From Streptomyces sp. MJM8645 (GTDB lineage: Bacteria > Actinomycetota > Actinomycetes > Streptomycetales > Streptomycetaceae), in the NCBI RefSeq assembly GCF_001625365.1, contig NZ_LJJF01000005.1:1-55689 (forward strand): a DNA stretch of 55,689 nucleotides. Direction: 5' to 3'. How positions within the stretch are numbered: position 1 is the stretch's first letter; every line of letters begins with the position of its first letter. The notes beneath the pieces are model-generated. The model was not told the origin of the DNA, ran no database searches, and worked only from the letters and a program-made list of their open reading frames with translations. Positions 33,069 through 40,513 of this stretch are shown in pieces. Made by a program: the position numbers and the translations under genes.

Positions 33069-33107
33069 GCCTGTTGCCCCCGGTTAGGACCAACGGGGGC
33101 AACAGGC
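33069..33107. terminator. Bidirectional terminator between convergent genes
   Basis: GCCTGTTGCCCCCG pairs with CGGGGGCAACAGGC; the loop contains GGACCAAC, so this belongs to the GTTGG palindrome family. It serves the 244-aa gene and the parA-parB-like operon. Confidence 0.8.
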
Positions 33108-33117
33108 GCCGACGTGC

Positions 33118-33438
33118 TCAGCTCTGGATCGGCGGGCCGGTCTTGAGCTTCGCGTTGGGCCGGGCCGGGAACGGTCGGCCGTTGTTGTAGGTCTCCTCGG
33201 CCTCCTCGACGGCGAGCATCACGGCGGCGGCGACGAACGCGCTCAGCGACACCGGCGGCTCGGCGACCTCGGAGTTGCGCTGCAGGGCAACCACGGTGTT
33301 GCGCAGCCGGTCCAGGTCCTCGGAGGAGATGTAGGCCGGGATCTTCTCCTTCTTCCCGCTCTGCTCGGGGACGCCTGGGCCTCCGATCAGCTTGCCCAGG
33401 ACGCCTCCGCCGTTGTTTCCGAACGGCATTCCACTCAT
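33118..33438 (-). CDS. ParB-like small partition protein, probable ribbon-helix-helix
   Basis: 106 residues, overlapping the parA stop by four bases (ATGA), as centromere-binding partners of small ParA systems usually do. The N-terminus is Gly-rich (FGNNGGGVLGKLIGGPG). Residues about 30-88 carry a strand then helices (EKIPAYISSEDLDRLRNTVV, VSLSAFVAAAVMLAVEEAEE) in the order of a ribbon-helix-helix fold. It should bind a parS site and stimulate ParA. The family assignment is from context and pattern, not from a diagnostic motif. Confidence 0.7.
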   Translation of the reverse strand: MSGMPFGNNGGGVLGKLIGGPGVPEQSGKKEKIPAYISSEDLDRLRNTVVALQRNSEVAEPPVSLSAFVAAAVMLAVEEAEETYNNGRPFPARPNAKLKTGPPIQS

Positions 33439-34370
33439 GCGGCGATCTCCTTGGGCTGCAGCAGGATGCGGCCGGCCTGGTCGTAGTCGGCGGCGGTGGT
33501 CCCGGTCGGGTCGAACAGCCGCACCGGCTCGAAGTGCTTGGGGGCCTCGGAGGCCTTGATGGACTCCCGGATCGTGAACACCGCGGCCTCGGGGTAGTCG
33601 GTGCGCACCTGCTCGGCCACGGCGCGCGCGTACTCGCTGCGCTTCCAGGCGGTCAGGAAGGTCGCCGCAACGGTGAGGTCCGGGTTCGTCTCCTCCTGCA
33701 CCGCCCGGATCGTCGTGTGCAGCTTGGCCAGGCCCCGCACGTCGAGGGCGCCGACCTTGAGGGGCACCAGCGCCTGGTTCGCCGCTGTCAGTCCGTTGAT
33801 CGACAGCTTTCCGAGCGCCGGCGGCGCGTCGATGATGTCGATGTCGATCGGTGCCTGGCTCGCGGCGATGGCCCGGCGCAGCGCGGTGTCCTTGCCTACG
33901 CGGGGGTCGAGGTCGACCAGGGCGAGCTCTTCCGTGGACGGCACCACGTAGAGGTTCCTGTACCGGGTGTAGTAGGTCGCCTCGTCCAGGGAGCACCGGC
34001 CGTAGAAGACGTCGGTGAGTTCGCGCCGGTCCTTCGGGGCGACGTCCTTGGGGTAGAGCGGCTGCAGCCAGCCGGAGAGCGAGGCCTGGTGGTCGGAGTC
34101 GATGACGCGGACGGTGTAGCCCATCGCCACCCAGACTGCGGCGAGCTCCATCGCGGTCGTGGTTTTGCCAGCGCCTCCTTTCTGGTTGACGACGACGTAG
34201 ATCCGGCGGGTGGCAGGCCGCTCGGGCAGCAGCGTGACCAGGGTGGGCGGTACCAGGTGCTGTGCTCGGAACTGCTGGTAGGGGATCGTCAGGTCCCAGG
34301 CGCTCACGACCTCCAGCGGCTCTCGGCGCTGCGCGGGGAGTGCTGTCAGAACGCTCAGGTCAGGTGGCAC
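33435..34370 (-). CDS. parA: ParA-family partition ATPase
   Basis: 311 residues. The deviant Walker A motif KGGAGKTT is at 64-71, the switch I region DSDHQASLSGW follows, and Walker B is IDIDIIDAPPALG. The N-terminal 55 residues precede the ATPase and are longer than in the smallest ParA proteins; they may bind DNA. ParA moves plasmid copies apart over the nucleoid. GTG 34370 follows GAGGAGACC. It is the first gene of the operon with the ParB-like protein. The repeat-rich DNA upstream (34.4-35.2 kb) is a candidate centromere. Confidence 0.9.
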   Translation of the reverse strand: MPPDLSVLTALPAQRREPLEVVSAWDLTIPYQQFRAQHLVPPTLVTLLPERPATRRIYVVVNQKGGAGKTTTAMELAAVWVAMGYTVRVIDSDHQASLSGWLQPLYPKDVAPKDRRELTDVFYGRCSLDEATYYTRYRNLYVVPSTEELALVDLDPRVGKDTALRRAIAASQAPIDIDIIDAPPALGKLSINGLTAANQALVPLKVGALDVRGLAKLHTTIRAVQEETNPDLTVAATFLTAWKRSEYARAVAEQVRTDYPEAAVFTIRESIKASEAPKHFEPVRLFDPTGTTAADYDQAGRILLQPKEIAA

Positions 34371-34775
34371 GGGCGGGTCTCCTCGTCTCGGCGGGTGTTG
34401 CGGACGCCCATGACGGTATTGGACCTAACGGGGCCAACAGGGGCAGGCACCCGTTTCCCGGCGTTTCGTCACCACCGCGTGGTATGTCACGCAAGGCGGC
34501 CCAGCCGCCGACCGCCCACGAGGAATGCGAGTTCACCCCGCGCTGACCGGTGTGCGGCCCGCCGCGGCGAGGTGCGGGCCGCACGCCCGGGGTCAGATCG
34601 GCGAGGGTTCGCCTGCTGCGCTCGTGCGGGCTGTGCCAGATCCGTGAGGCCGGGCCGTGCTGCTGGAGCCAGGCCAGTGGGGCGGCCCAGACGCGCAGCA
34701 CCTCGGCGTGTCAACGGTGCTGTCCCTGGTGGCGGCCCTGGCGGTGTCACAACCGGAATGGGGCCCGGCGACCCC

Positions 34776-35142
34776 TTGTCCGGGTTCGGCGCTCGGCTCC
34801 GGACTGCTGTTGGTCGTCGTCATCGTGGCGGCCTCCTCGGCCCCGAGGCCCGCCAGGAGCAGCGGGCCGTTCGGCGGACCGCCGGCGGGAGCCGGTGCGG
34901 TCCGACCTGACCCGGATGCGGGCCTGGCGACACACCACGATCAGCACGCCCCTTTGTCCGGCGTCTGACCCGACTCCTTGTCCGGAGCCGGACCGGTGTC
35001 CGGTTTGCCCTGCTCAGCCCCTGGACTGGCAGGGTTTGCCCGTGTCGTAGATCACGGGGGGCAACCGGTCGGTGCGGGCGGGACAACCGAGGTACGGCGG
35101 CGGGACAACGTCAGCGAGGACCGCTTGTCCCTGCCGGGACAA
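34776..35142. repeat. Cluster of TTGTCCSG motifs, candidate parS/centromere
   Basis: TTGTCCGG at 34776-34783, 34954-34961 and 34978-34985; CGGGACAA (same motif, other strand, G/C variant) at 35079-35086, 35101-35108 and 35135-35142. The last one pairs with TTGTCCC at 35125 to form TTGTCCC-TGCC-GGGACAA. Two more copies of the core are near 12318-12345. Confidence 0.45.
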
Positions 35143-35228
35143 CATTCGCGGGCAGGACGCGCGGGTCCTTGCGGTGGGCTCGGGGAGCCCTCGCCCCGGG
35201 ACCGTCCCCGTGCCCCCTGGCCGGGGAA

Positions 35229-35260
35229 GCGCCGGACCGTCCGATCGGACGGTCCGGCGC
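35229..35260. repeat. Perfect 32-bp palindrome
   Basis: GCGCCGGACCGTCCGA followed immediately by its exact reverse complement. Without a loop it would form an extruded cruciform or a hairpin in single-stranded DNA. Confidence 0.7.
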
Positions 35261-35592
35261 GATAGCTCGCTGCGCCGCTCGGCCGGATGGCTACTCGGAC
35301 GCCCGGAGGCTGATGCCCGGTCCCAGCGGCCTTCGGCCGGGCACGGCGGCCGGCTGTGCCGGGGCCGGCTGTGTGCGGTCCGCGGTAGCATCCGACGGCG
35401 CGCCCAGGAGGGAAGTGGCCCAGGCCTCTCGTCGTCTGCTGCTCTCCGGCTCCGGGCCCGTCCGCTGTCCGCTCCCCAGCGGTCGCCTGTGCTGCTGATG
35501 TTCTGTCATCGGATCATCATCCCGGAACCGGCAGGCATTTTGCGGAGCCGTACTGGTGGGCGGTGCCGCTCGCCAGCCGTACGCTGACGTGA

Positions 35593-35629
35593 CGAGACCC
35601 CCTGGCACTTGCTCTGCCAGGGGGTCTCG
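35593..35629 (-). terminator. Strong terminator ending the long leftward gene block
   Basis: CGAGACCCCCTGGCA pairs perfectly with TGCCAGGGGGTCTCG around CTTGCTC, ten bases after the last leftward gene's stop. It closes a run of about 35 genes on one strand. Confidence 0.85.
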
Positions 35630-35638
35630 TGTGTGCGG

Positions 35639-35908
35639 TCAGAACGGGAAGATCCGGGTCAGGAGGACCTGGTGGCGTTCGACGTCGATGCGGTACTCAA
35701 CGATGCCGCCGCCGCCCGGGATCGGCAGGGTCCGCCACGGTTCGCTTTGTACGGCGGGCCGGCTGTTCTCCAGCCACGGGTTCTCGGCGATGGCCACGGT
35801 CAGGGCGACGATCCTGGAGAACAGTGCCACCGGCAGGGCCGGATCGGCGAGCGCCTCCTCGACCGCCTCGGACGGGATGACCGGCCAGAGCTCGTCTTCG
35901 TCACTCAC
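35639..35908 (-). CDS. Small RelE/ParE-like protein, toxin candidate
   Basis: 89 residues. The C-terminal half (RTLPIPGGGGIVEYRIDVER followed by HQVLLTRIFPF) has the strand-turn-strand pattern with arginines seen in RelE/ParE-type toxins, where VEYRID...VLLTRI matches the last two strands. GTG 35908 overlaps the end of the preceding gene by eight bases. A two-gene overlapping pair of 99 and 89 residues fits a toxin-antitoxin organisation with the antitoxin first. The similarity is weak, and a purely structural role is also possible. Confidence 0.6.
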   Translation of the reverse strand: MSDEDELWPVIPSEAVEEALADPALPVALFSRIVALTVAIAENPWLENSRPAVQSEPWRTLPIPGGGGIVEYRIDVERHQVLLTRIFPF

Positions 35909-36200
35909 CAGGCATCTCGCCGCCTCGCTCGCGGCGGCGCCGGTGAATCTGGTCCCAGGAGACCGTCGGCAGCGTCCCGGCGTTCGCGGCCGCGATGACG
36001 CGCTCGCCGTCCGGGTCGGTGCCGAGCATCGCCTCGCCCCACCAGGTCGCCACCACGTGCTGCAGTTCCTCGCCGGCCTGGGCCTGGCCGACCTCCCGGT
36101 AGAACGCCATCCGGCGAGCGCCGCTCAGCGCGGCGGCGATGCCGTCGATGGTGCGCGGCACTCGCGGATCGGGATCATGGTGTACGGGCTGGATACTCAT
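35901..36200 (-). CDS. Hypothetical small protein, possible antitoxin partner
   Basis: 99 residues, mostly helical (IDGIAAALSGARRMAFYREV, EELQHVVATWWGEAMLGTDP, then AAANAGTLPTVSWDQIHRRR). No classical antitoxin DNA-binding motif was recognised. It is translated just before the RelE-like gene and overlaps it by eight bases. GGGAG precedes ATG 36200. Confidence 0.65.
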   Translation of the reverse strand: MSIQPVHHDPDPRVPRTIDGIAAALSGARRMAFYREVGQAQAGEELQHVVATWWGEAMLGTDPDGERVIAAANAGTLPTVSWDQIHRRRRERGGEMPGE

Positions 36201-36244
36201 GGCCGGCTCCCTCCTGGTCGTCACCGCCACGGTAGTCGCGGCCC

Positions 36245-36907
36245 TCATCCGGTGCTCCCTTCGGCCCCGACCTTCGCCGAGGCGGTGTCGGCCAGCTGCT
36301 GCTCGATCCACTTCACCGCGGCCGCGATCGTCCGGAAGTGCAGGTCGTCGGAGCGGGCCTGGTGCTTGAAGGCGAAGGACTGCGTGCCGTCCCAGTCGAA
36401 CTCGCCGAACGGCACCAGGTCGGTGGAGGCCGTGAAGCCGGGCGCGAGCCGCTTGCCGTCGGCCGGCCAGATGGCGCCGACGACGTCGTCCGGGGTGAGC
36501 CGGTCGGCCCGGCGGCGGGCGACCAGGTACCAGAGCGGGTCTCCCGGGGTGTCCGAGAGCATGCCGAGCTGCGGCGGCGGTCCGGTGTAGACCCACAGGG
36601 AGCCGACCTTGCGCGGCGCGGTGCCGTAGCCGAGCTGGCTGGTGGTGCGGTGGCCGCGCACGAGAGGCTGTTCGGCCTGCAGAAGCCGGACGGCGCCGCA
36701 GGTCCGGCACAGGATGCGGACCTCCAGCTGCTCGGCTCGGTCGCCGTGCCAGCAGTCGTAGGAGGGGCAGCTGTGTCCCTCGTCGCCGTCGCCGCGCAGG
36801 ACGTCCGGCTGGATGCGGTAGTCGACGTCCCAGCCGGTGGCGGTGCAGCCGGCCGCGTGCTGCGGGGCGGTGAACCCGAGGTGCGCCTTGAGCGCCGCGA
36901 GGTCCAT
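36245..36907 (-). CDS. Hypothetical zinc-binding protein, 220 aa
   Basis: Unassigned. Residues about 45-75 contain CPSYDCWHGD and LCRTCGAVRL, a likely zinc site. Later segments are mixed (LGMLSDTPGDPLWYLVARRR, TIAAAVKWIEQQLADTASAK). Its ATG overlaps the stop of the preceding gene (TGATG), so translation is coupled. Proteins of this composition are common and uncharacterised on Streptomyces plasmids. Confidence 0.7.
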   Translation of the reverse strand: MDLAALKAHLGFTAPQHAAGCTATGWDVDYRIQPDVLRGDGDEGHSCPSYDCWHGDRAEQLEVRILCRTCGAVRLLQAEQPLVRGHRTTSQLGYGTAPRKVGSLWVYTGPPPQLGMLSDTPGDPLWYLVARRRADRLTPDDVVGAIWPADGKRLAPGFTASTDLVPFGEFDWDGTQSFAFKHQARSDDLHFRTIAAAVKWIEQQLADTASAKVGAEGSTG

Positions 36908-37389
36908 CAGGTGTCCGCGCCGGTGCCGAGGAACTGCGCCTGGAACGCGCGGTGCACAGTGAGCTCGGGGCCGTCCTGCAGTGTGTACCAGCCCTCCATG
37001 CCGAGGCTGATGATGTACGCCTCGATCGCGCGTCGAGCGTGGGCGTGGCCCAGGCTGTTGAGGAATTCGCCGAGGACGACGGGCTGGCCGGAGGCGTAGG
37101 AGCGGGCGAGGGCGAGGAAACGCTGGTCGCCGCCGGTCAGGCAGATGCCCTTGTCCTCGGCGAGCGCGTCGAGGTCGACGTGGGCGGTGAGCACCTCCAG
37201 GCCGTCGGAGCCGGTCTCGTAGCGCAGGTGGACGTGCCGGGCGATGTCGCCCCGGCCGAGCAGGTCGGTGAACGTGAGCAGGTGCATCGCGGCGCGGCGG
37301 GTGTCGCCGCCGGAGAACCGGGTGCCGGCCATGACGGCCTCGCGCAGGGTGTCCGCGGTGAGCGAGCGGGGGTCGGGTGCGGCGGTCAC
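36907..37389 (-). CDS. Hypothetical protein, 160 aa
   Basis: No recognised family; alpha/beta pattern (HLRYETGSDGLEVLTAHVDL, GHAHARRAIEAYIISLGMEG). GTG 37389 has AGAGGCACC upstream. It is coupled to the zinc protein that follows and lies 12 bp after the 225-aa gene, so three consecutive genes (37402, 36907, 36245) form a tight cluster. Confidence 0.65.
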   Translation of the reverse strand: MTAAPDPRSLTADTLREAVMAGTRFSGGDTRRAAMHLLTFTDLLGRGDIARHVHLRYETGSDGLEVLTAHVDLDALAEDKGICLTGGDQRFLALARSYASGQPVVLGEFLNSLGHAHARRAIEAYIISLGMEGWYTLQDGPELTVHRAFQAQFLGTGADT

Positions 37390-37401
37390 TAGTGGTGCCT
37401 C

Positions 37402-38079
37402 TCAGACGGTGAAGCGGTTCAGGGCGGCGTCGTGCCTGGATGTGGTGGTGACGGAGATCATGCGGTCGACGACGCGCTGGTAGGCGGCTTCCTGGGCGTC
37501 GTTGAGAACGATCCGCGCGCCCGGCTCTGCGGGCTCCACGACGCTGAGCAGGAGGGCGGTATCCGCGTCTGCCTCCAGCTGCAGCACGGCGACGACCGCG
37601 GAGACGGACTGGACGACGTCCTCGACGCTCACGCTGCGCAGGTGCTCGGAACGGAAGCCGGCGGTGTCCTCCAGGATCGAGTACAGGTCGCCGGTGCCGG
37701 CGTCGCCCTTCACCGCGCGGCGCAGGTGGCCGAGGAGCCCGGCGAGCTGGTCGACGTCGGCCCGGGCGATCGTGGCCGCGTAGAGCGAGGCGTGCTCGTA
37801 CTTGCCGTCGGGGGCAATGAGCTTGAGCTCGCCAGGCAGCGGGTCGTACGTCTTGGCCCAGGCCCGCTCGCGCAGCGCCGCCGGCAGCGCGTCCACGATC
37901 CGCGACCACGCCTCGTAGACCGCGTCGCCGTCCAGCGTCGGCGGGAGCGCCCACTGCTCGTCCGGGGCGGCGTCGGGCAGCGGGCGCAGCTGCAGGAGCA
38001 GCGGCTCCTCCAGGGCGGCGAACGGGTCGAGCCAACTCTCGATCTCGGGGAGCAGGATGGTGGCCGTGCGGTCGCTCAT
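37402..38079 (-). CDS. Hypothetical helical protein, 225 aa
   Basis: Unassigned. It has an acidic N-terminal half (ESWLDPFAALEEPLLLQLRP) and long helices (ARADVDQLAGLLGHLRRAVK, LNDAQEAAYQRVVDRMISVT). GGAAGG lies nine bases before ATG 38079. First gene of the 38.1-35.6 kb cluster after a hairpin. Confidence 0.65.
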   Translation of the reverse strand: MSDRTATILLPEIESWLDPFAALEEPLLLQLRPLPDAAPDEQWALPPTLDGDAVYEAWSRIVDALPAALRERAWAKTYDPLPGELKLIAPDGKYEHASLYAATIARADVDQLAGLLGHLRRAVKGDAGTGDLYSILEDTAGFRSEHLRSVSVEDVVQSVSAVVAVLQLEADADTALLLSVVEPAEPGARIVLNDAQEAAYQRVVDRMISVTTTSRHDAALNRFTV

Positions 38080-38106
38080 GAGTACGGGCCTTCCGTGAAC
38101 GTCGCC

Positions 38107-38130
38107 GGGGGCCGCCTGCAGGCGGCCCCC
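38107..38130 (-). terminator. Hairpin between leftward genes
   Basis: GGGGGCCGCC-TGCA-GGCGGCCCCC, downstream of the 38205 gene. It could stop or attenuate the block here. Confidence 0.6.
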
Positions 38131-38204
38131 GACTCTCATCTTTGCGGGTCGGTCGGACAGGTGGGTCTGGTCTGCGGAAATTCCGCTGGGAGGCTGAGGC
38201 GGTG

Positions 38205-38849
38205 CTACGCGTCGCCGAGCAGGAAGACGGTGGCACTGGCGCCTTCGGTGCGGGTGGCGAGCGCGGCCTCCGCCCGGTCGTACGAGACCTCGACGCCGAA
38301 CCTCGCCCTGGCGATGCGGCGCACATCGACCAGCGAGGCGCCGGAGCCGTACTCCGCGACGGCCAGGTCGGCGGCGGCGAGGGCGAGCAGGTCCTCGCGC
38401 GCCGGGCCGGTCGGGGTGGCCTGGGCGAGCTGGTCGAAGGCGGCCTTCCACTGCGCGCCGGCCCGGCTGGGGCGGATGCAGCTCTCGCCGATCCGGCCGC
38501 GGCCGGCCGCCCAGTAGCTGACCGGGGTCTCCAGCGCCTCGGCGAACGCGATCTCCCGGCGGGTCGACTCGCCGAGGTAGAAGTTCTCGTCGGTGACGAC
38601 CAGGACCTCGTCAGCGGCGTAGATCTTGGCGAGGTGCAGGGCGTCGAGCCTGGTCTTGAGCTCCTCGGCGACGGCCGGGGTGTCCCAGAGCGGGTGCTGT
38701 CGGCGCACGTCGACGCCGGGGGCGAGGACCATGCGGCCGGCAGCGGTCTCCTGGAGCGCCGCCTCGACCATGTGCTGCCAGAAGCCGGTGCTGCCGCAGA
38801 TGGTGATGATCGCCGGCAGGAGGTAGTCGGTGTCGGGGGTGTAGGGCAT
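38205..38849 (-). CDS. Nucleoside 2-deoxyribosyltransferase-like protein, second copy
   Basis: 214 residues. The first 120 show the fold's signature order: ITICGSTGFWQHMVEAALQE, MVLAPGVDVRRQHPLWDTP, LHLAKIYAADEVLVVTDENF and YLGESTRREIAFAEALETPV. A helical C-terminal extension of 90 residues follows. As with the gene at 20456, the substrate is unknown; two paralogues on one element hint at a role in nucleotide salvage or modification of defence signals. ATG 38849 has GGAAGG close upstream. Confidence 0.75.
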   Translation of the reverse strand: MPYTPDTDYLLPAIITICGSTGFWQHMVEAALQETAAGRMVLAPGVDVRRQHPLWDTPAVAEELKTRLDALHLAKIYAADEVLVVTDENFYLGESTRREIAFAEALETPVSYWAAGRGRIGESCIRPSRAGAQWKAAFDQLAQATPTGPAREDLLALAAADLAVAEYGSGASLVDVRRIARARFGVEVSYDRAEAALATRTEGASATVFLLGDA

Positions 38850-38869
38850 CGCTGGCCTTCCTCGGCTTG

Positions 38870-38890
38870 GCCTGTTGGGTCCAACAGGTC
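38870..38890. repeat. GTTGG palindrome family member
   Basis: CCTGTTGG-GT-CCAACAGG, upstream of the 38849 start and downstream of the HNH gene; perfect arms. Confidence 0.6.
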
Positions 38891-38921
38891 TTATGGGTCC
38901 AGAAGTGGAGAGACGGGCTGG

Positions 38922-39476
38922 TCAGGAGGCGGTGGCGCTCTGCTTGCGGTCGGCGGAGCAGCGGGCGCAGTACGCGGTGCCGTCGGGCAGGAGCTGGCCG
39001 TGCCCGGCCTGGTCGTGTCCGCGGCGGCAGTGGGTGGGCCGTTGCGGGGCACCGAGGACGAGCCGTAGGGCGGCGCGGTCGCGTTGGCGGCGGGGGAGGT
39101 CGTCGATGTGGTCGGGGGCGACGCAGTGCCGGGTGCCGCAGCCGGGGGCGGCGTAGCCCTGCGGGTCGGTGCCGTGCTTGATGCGGAAGGCGATCCGGGC
39201 GGCGGTGTAGGCGTTGCCGGAGTGGCGCATCACCGGGGTGCCGCTGCCGGTGGCCCGCTCGCCGGTCCATTCCAGGTGGCCGCCGGGCAGCTCGCGGACG
39301 CGCTGGCGCCATTTCTGTTCGACGGTCAGGGGCTGGGCGGGGACGTTGGCCAGGCCCATCTCGGCGCGCAGCTTGGCGACGTCGTGCTTGTCGACGTGGA
39401 GCTGGCGGGCGATCGCGCTGTCGCTCAGCCCGGCGGTGAGGAGGTCGCGGGCCGGGTCGGCCTTCGCCGGGTTCAC
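38922..39476 (-). CDS. HNH-type endonuclease-like protein with N-terminal HTH
   Basis: 184 residues. The N-terminal helix-turn-helix is GLSDSAIARQLHVDKHDVAK. The middle has the arrangement of small HNH homing-type nucleases: GHLEWTGERATGSGTPVM, YTAARIAFRIKHGTDPQGY, then CGTRHCVAPDHIDDLPRRQR with the catalytic His and zinc Cys. The C-terminus has CRRGHD and YCARCSADRK as a zinc site. It likely cuts DNA or binds it structurally. GTG 39476 overlaps the preceding stop by four bases. Confidence 0.75.
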   Translation of the reverse strand: MNPAKADPARDLLTAGLSDSAIARQLHVDKHDVAKLRAEMGLANVPAQPLTVEQKWRQRVRELPGGHLEWTGERATGSGTPVMRHSGNAYTAARIAFRIKHGTDPQGYAAPGCGTRHCVAPDHIDDLPRRQRDRAALRLVLGAPQRPTHCRRGHDQAGHGQLLPDGTAYCARCSADRKQSATAS

Positions 39477-40042
39477 CGAGTGCTCTCCGTCGGTTCGGTC
39501 AGGGCGCGCAGCTGGGAGTGGAGGTCGTCGACCTGGGCGCGGAGGTCGGTGATCTGGTTGCGCAGGCGGTTCGGGTCGTCGAGAGGGCCGTTGAGGTCGA
39601 GCAGGGTGACCGGTACGGCGCTGGGGTCGCCGGGCTGGGTCCAGGTGATGTTCCAGGCGGCCTCGTCCACCCAGCCGGTGTTCTGGCTGTGCTCGAGCGG
39701 GACGGCGAAGGCGGCCCAGGTCTCGGTCGGGCGGCGCAGGCTGCGCATCGCGCCGGGGATGGTGTCGTCGAGGAGGTTGGCCCAGTCGTGCTCGCGGCGC
39801 ATGTGCCGGTTGGCGGTGGCGACCAGGCGGCGCCAGTGGAGTCCGTGGCCGAGCGCGAGGAACGCGTACTCCTCGTTCTGGTCGTTGAGGAGGGCGGCGA
39901 TGGGCAGGCCGTAGGGGATGTCGAAGGCGTGGTCGAGGAGGTCCTGCGGGTTGGCGGGGTCGGGGAGCCAGAGCTCTTCGACGGGTTCGCCGAGCGAGTT
40001 GACGCCGGCCTCGAACGGCCAGGCGATGACGTACAGGTCCAT
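39473..40042 (-). CDS. Hypothetical protein, 189 aa
   Basis: Unassigned; mixed alpha/beta with several tryptophans (VIAWPFEAGVNSLGEPVEEL, NDQNEEYAFLALGHGLHWRR, WVDEAAWNITWTQPGDPSAV) and a C-terminal coiled coil (NRLRNQITDLRAQVDDLHSQ). ATG 40042 is preferred over GTG 40060 because GGAAGGG lies nine bases before it. It is coupled to the HNH gene downstream by GTGA. Confidence 0.65.
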   Translation of the reverse strand: MDLYVIAWPFEAGVNSLGEPVEELWLPDPANPQDLLDHAFDIPYGLPIAALLNDQNEEYAFLALGHGLHWRRLVATANRHMRREHDWANLLDDTIPGAMRSLRRPTETWAAFAVPLEHSQNTGWVDEAAWNITWTQPGDPSAVPVTLLDLNGPLDDPNRLRNQITDLRAQVDDLHSQLRALTEPTESTR

Positions 40043-40091
40043 GGGTGGGTGCCCTTCCACGTGTGGGAGGCGGAGCGGGGTGGTGTCGGGT

Positions 40092-40125
40092 CCGTCAGGC
40101 CCAATGGGGGTGTTGGGCCTGACGG
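40092..40125 (-). terminator. GTTGG-type hairpin
   Basis: CCGTCAGGCCCAA pairs with TTGGGCCTGACGG around TGGGGGTG, between the 40140 stop and the 40042 start. Confidence 0.7.
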
Positions 40126-40139
40126 GCCCTGGTTGGTGG

Positions 40140-40496
40140 TCAGGTGTCGAAGAAGGTCAGTTGGCCGGCCTCTTCTCGGGCGGCCCGGCGGGTGGCGGCG
40201 GCGGTCTCGCGGTGGTGGTCGCGGTCGTAGTGCAGGTGGCAGCCCTGGCACATCGCGCGCAGGTTGGCCGGGTCGCAGTGCTCGGGCTGGTGGTCGAGGT
40301 GCGCGGTGGTGAGCACGACGGTGGAGCCGGTGCCGTAGGCGGGTGCTCCGTGGCGGTTGGGGCAGCGGCCGGGGTGGGTTCCCCGGCCGCATTCGCCCAG
40401 GCATTCGCACTGCCAGCCGCCGCGCTGCTTGATCGTGAGGGAGATGTCCGGCCAGTTCGTCGGGTAGCGGTGGCGGTTCTCCGGGCGGATCGGCAT
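40140..40496 (-). CDS. HNH endonuclease
   Basis: 118 residues, a minimal HNH protein: QCECLGECGRGTHPGRCPNR provides zinc cysteines, VVLTTAHLDHQPEHCDPANL holds the catalytic HxD/H, and RAMCQGCHLHYDRDHH the final CxxCH and His. It should cut DNA. ATG 40496 has a weak ribosome-binding site. Possible roles include a late DNA-processing step or a solitary restriction-like function; no methylase is nearby. Confidence 0.85.
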   Translation of the reverse strand: MPIRPENRHRYPTNWPDISLTIKQRGGWQCECLGECGRGTHPGRCPNRHGAPAYGTGSTVVLTTAHLDHQPEHCDPANLRAMCQGCHLHYDRDHHRETAAATRRAAREEAGQLTFFDT

Positions 40497-40513
40497 AGCG
40501 GGTGCCCGAGAGG

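Larger units (their letters stand above)
34371..35592. other. 1.2 kb non-coding region upstream of parA
   Basis: No convincing gene on either strand: all open frames lack ribosome-binding sites or have shadow-like composition. It holds a GTTGG-type palindrome (34413-34434), a cluster of TTGTCCGG/CGGGACAA motifs (34776-35142), a perfect 32-bp palindrome (35229-35260) and a terminator at its right end. A partition site, an incompatibility region or a second origin could be here. Confidence 0.5.

Noticed and set aside
34371..35592. Several 80-170 codon frames in the gap upstream of parA
   Set aside because: None has a ribosome-binding site or a family-like pattern, and both strands give equally long frames, as expected from GC-rich non-coding DNA.
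36245..38884. An 879-codon minus-strand frame spanning four genes
   Set aside because: Four separate frames with good ribosome-binding sites and normal composition explain this DNA; the long frame is Pro/Ser/Thr/Arg-rich shadow sequence for most of its length and only its last part coincides with a real gene.
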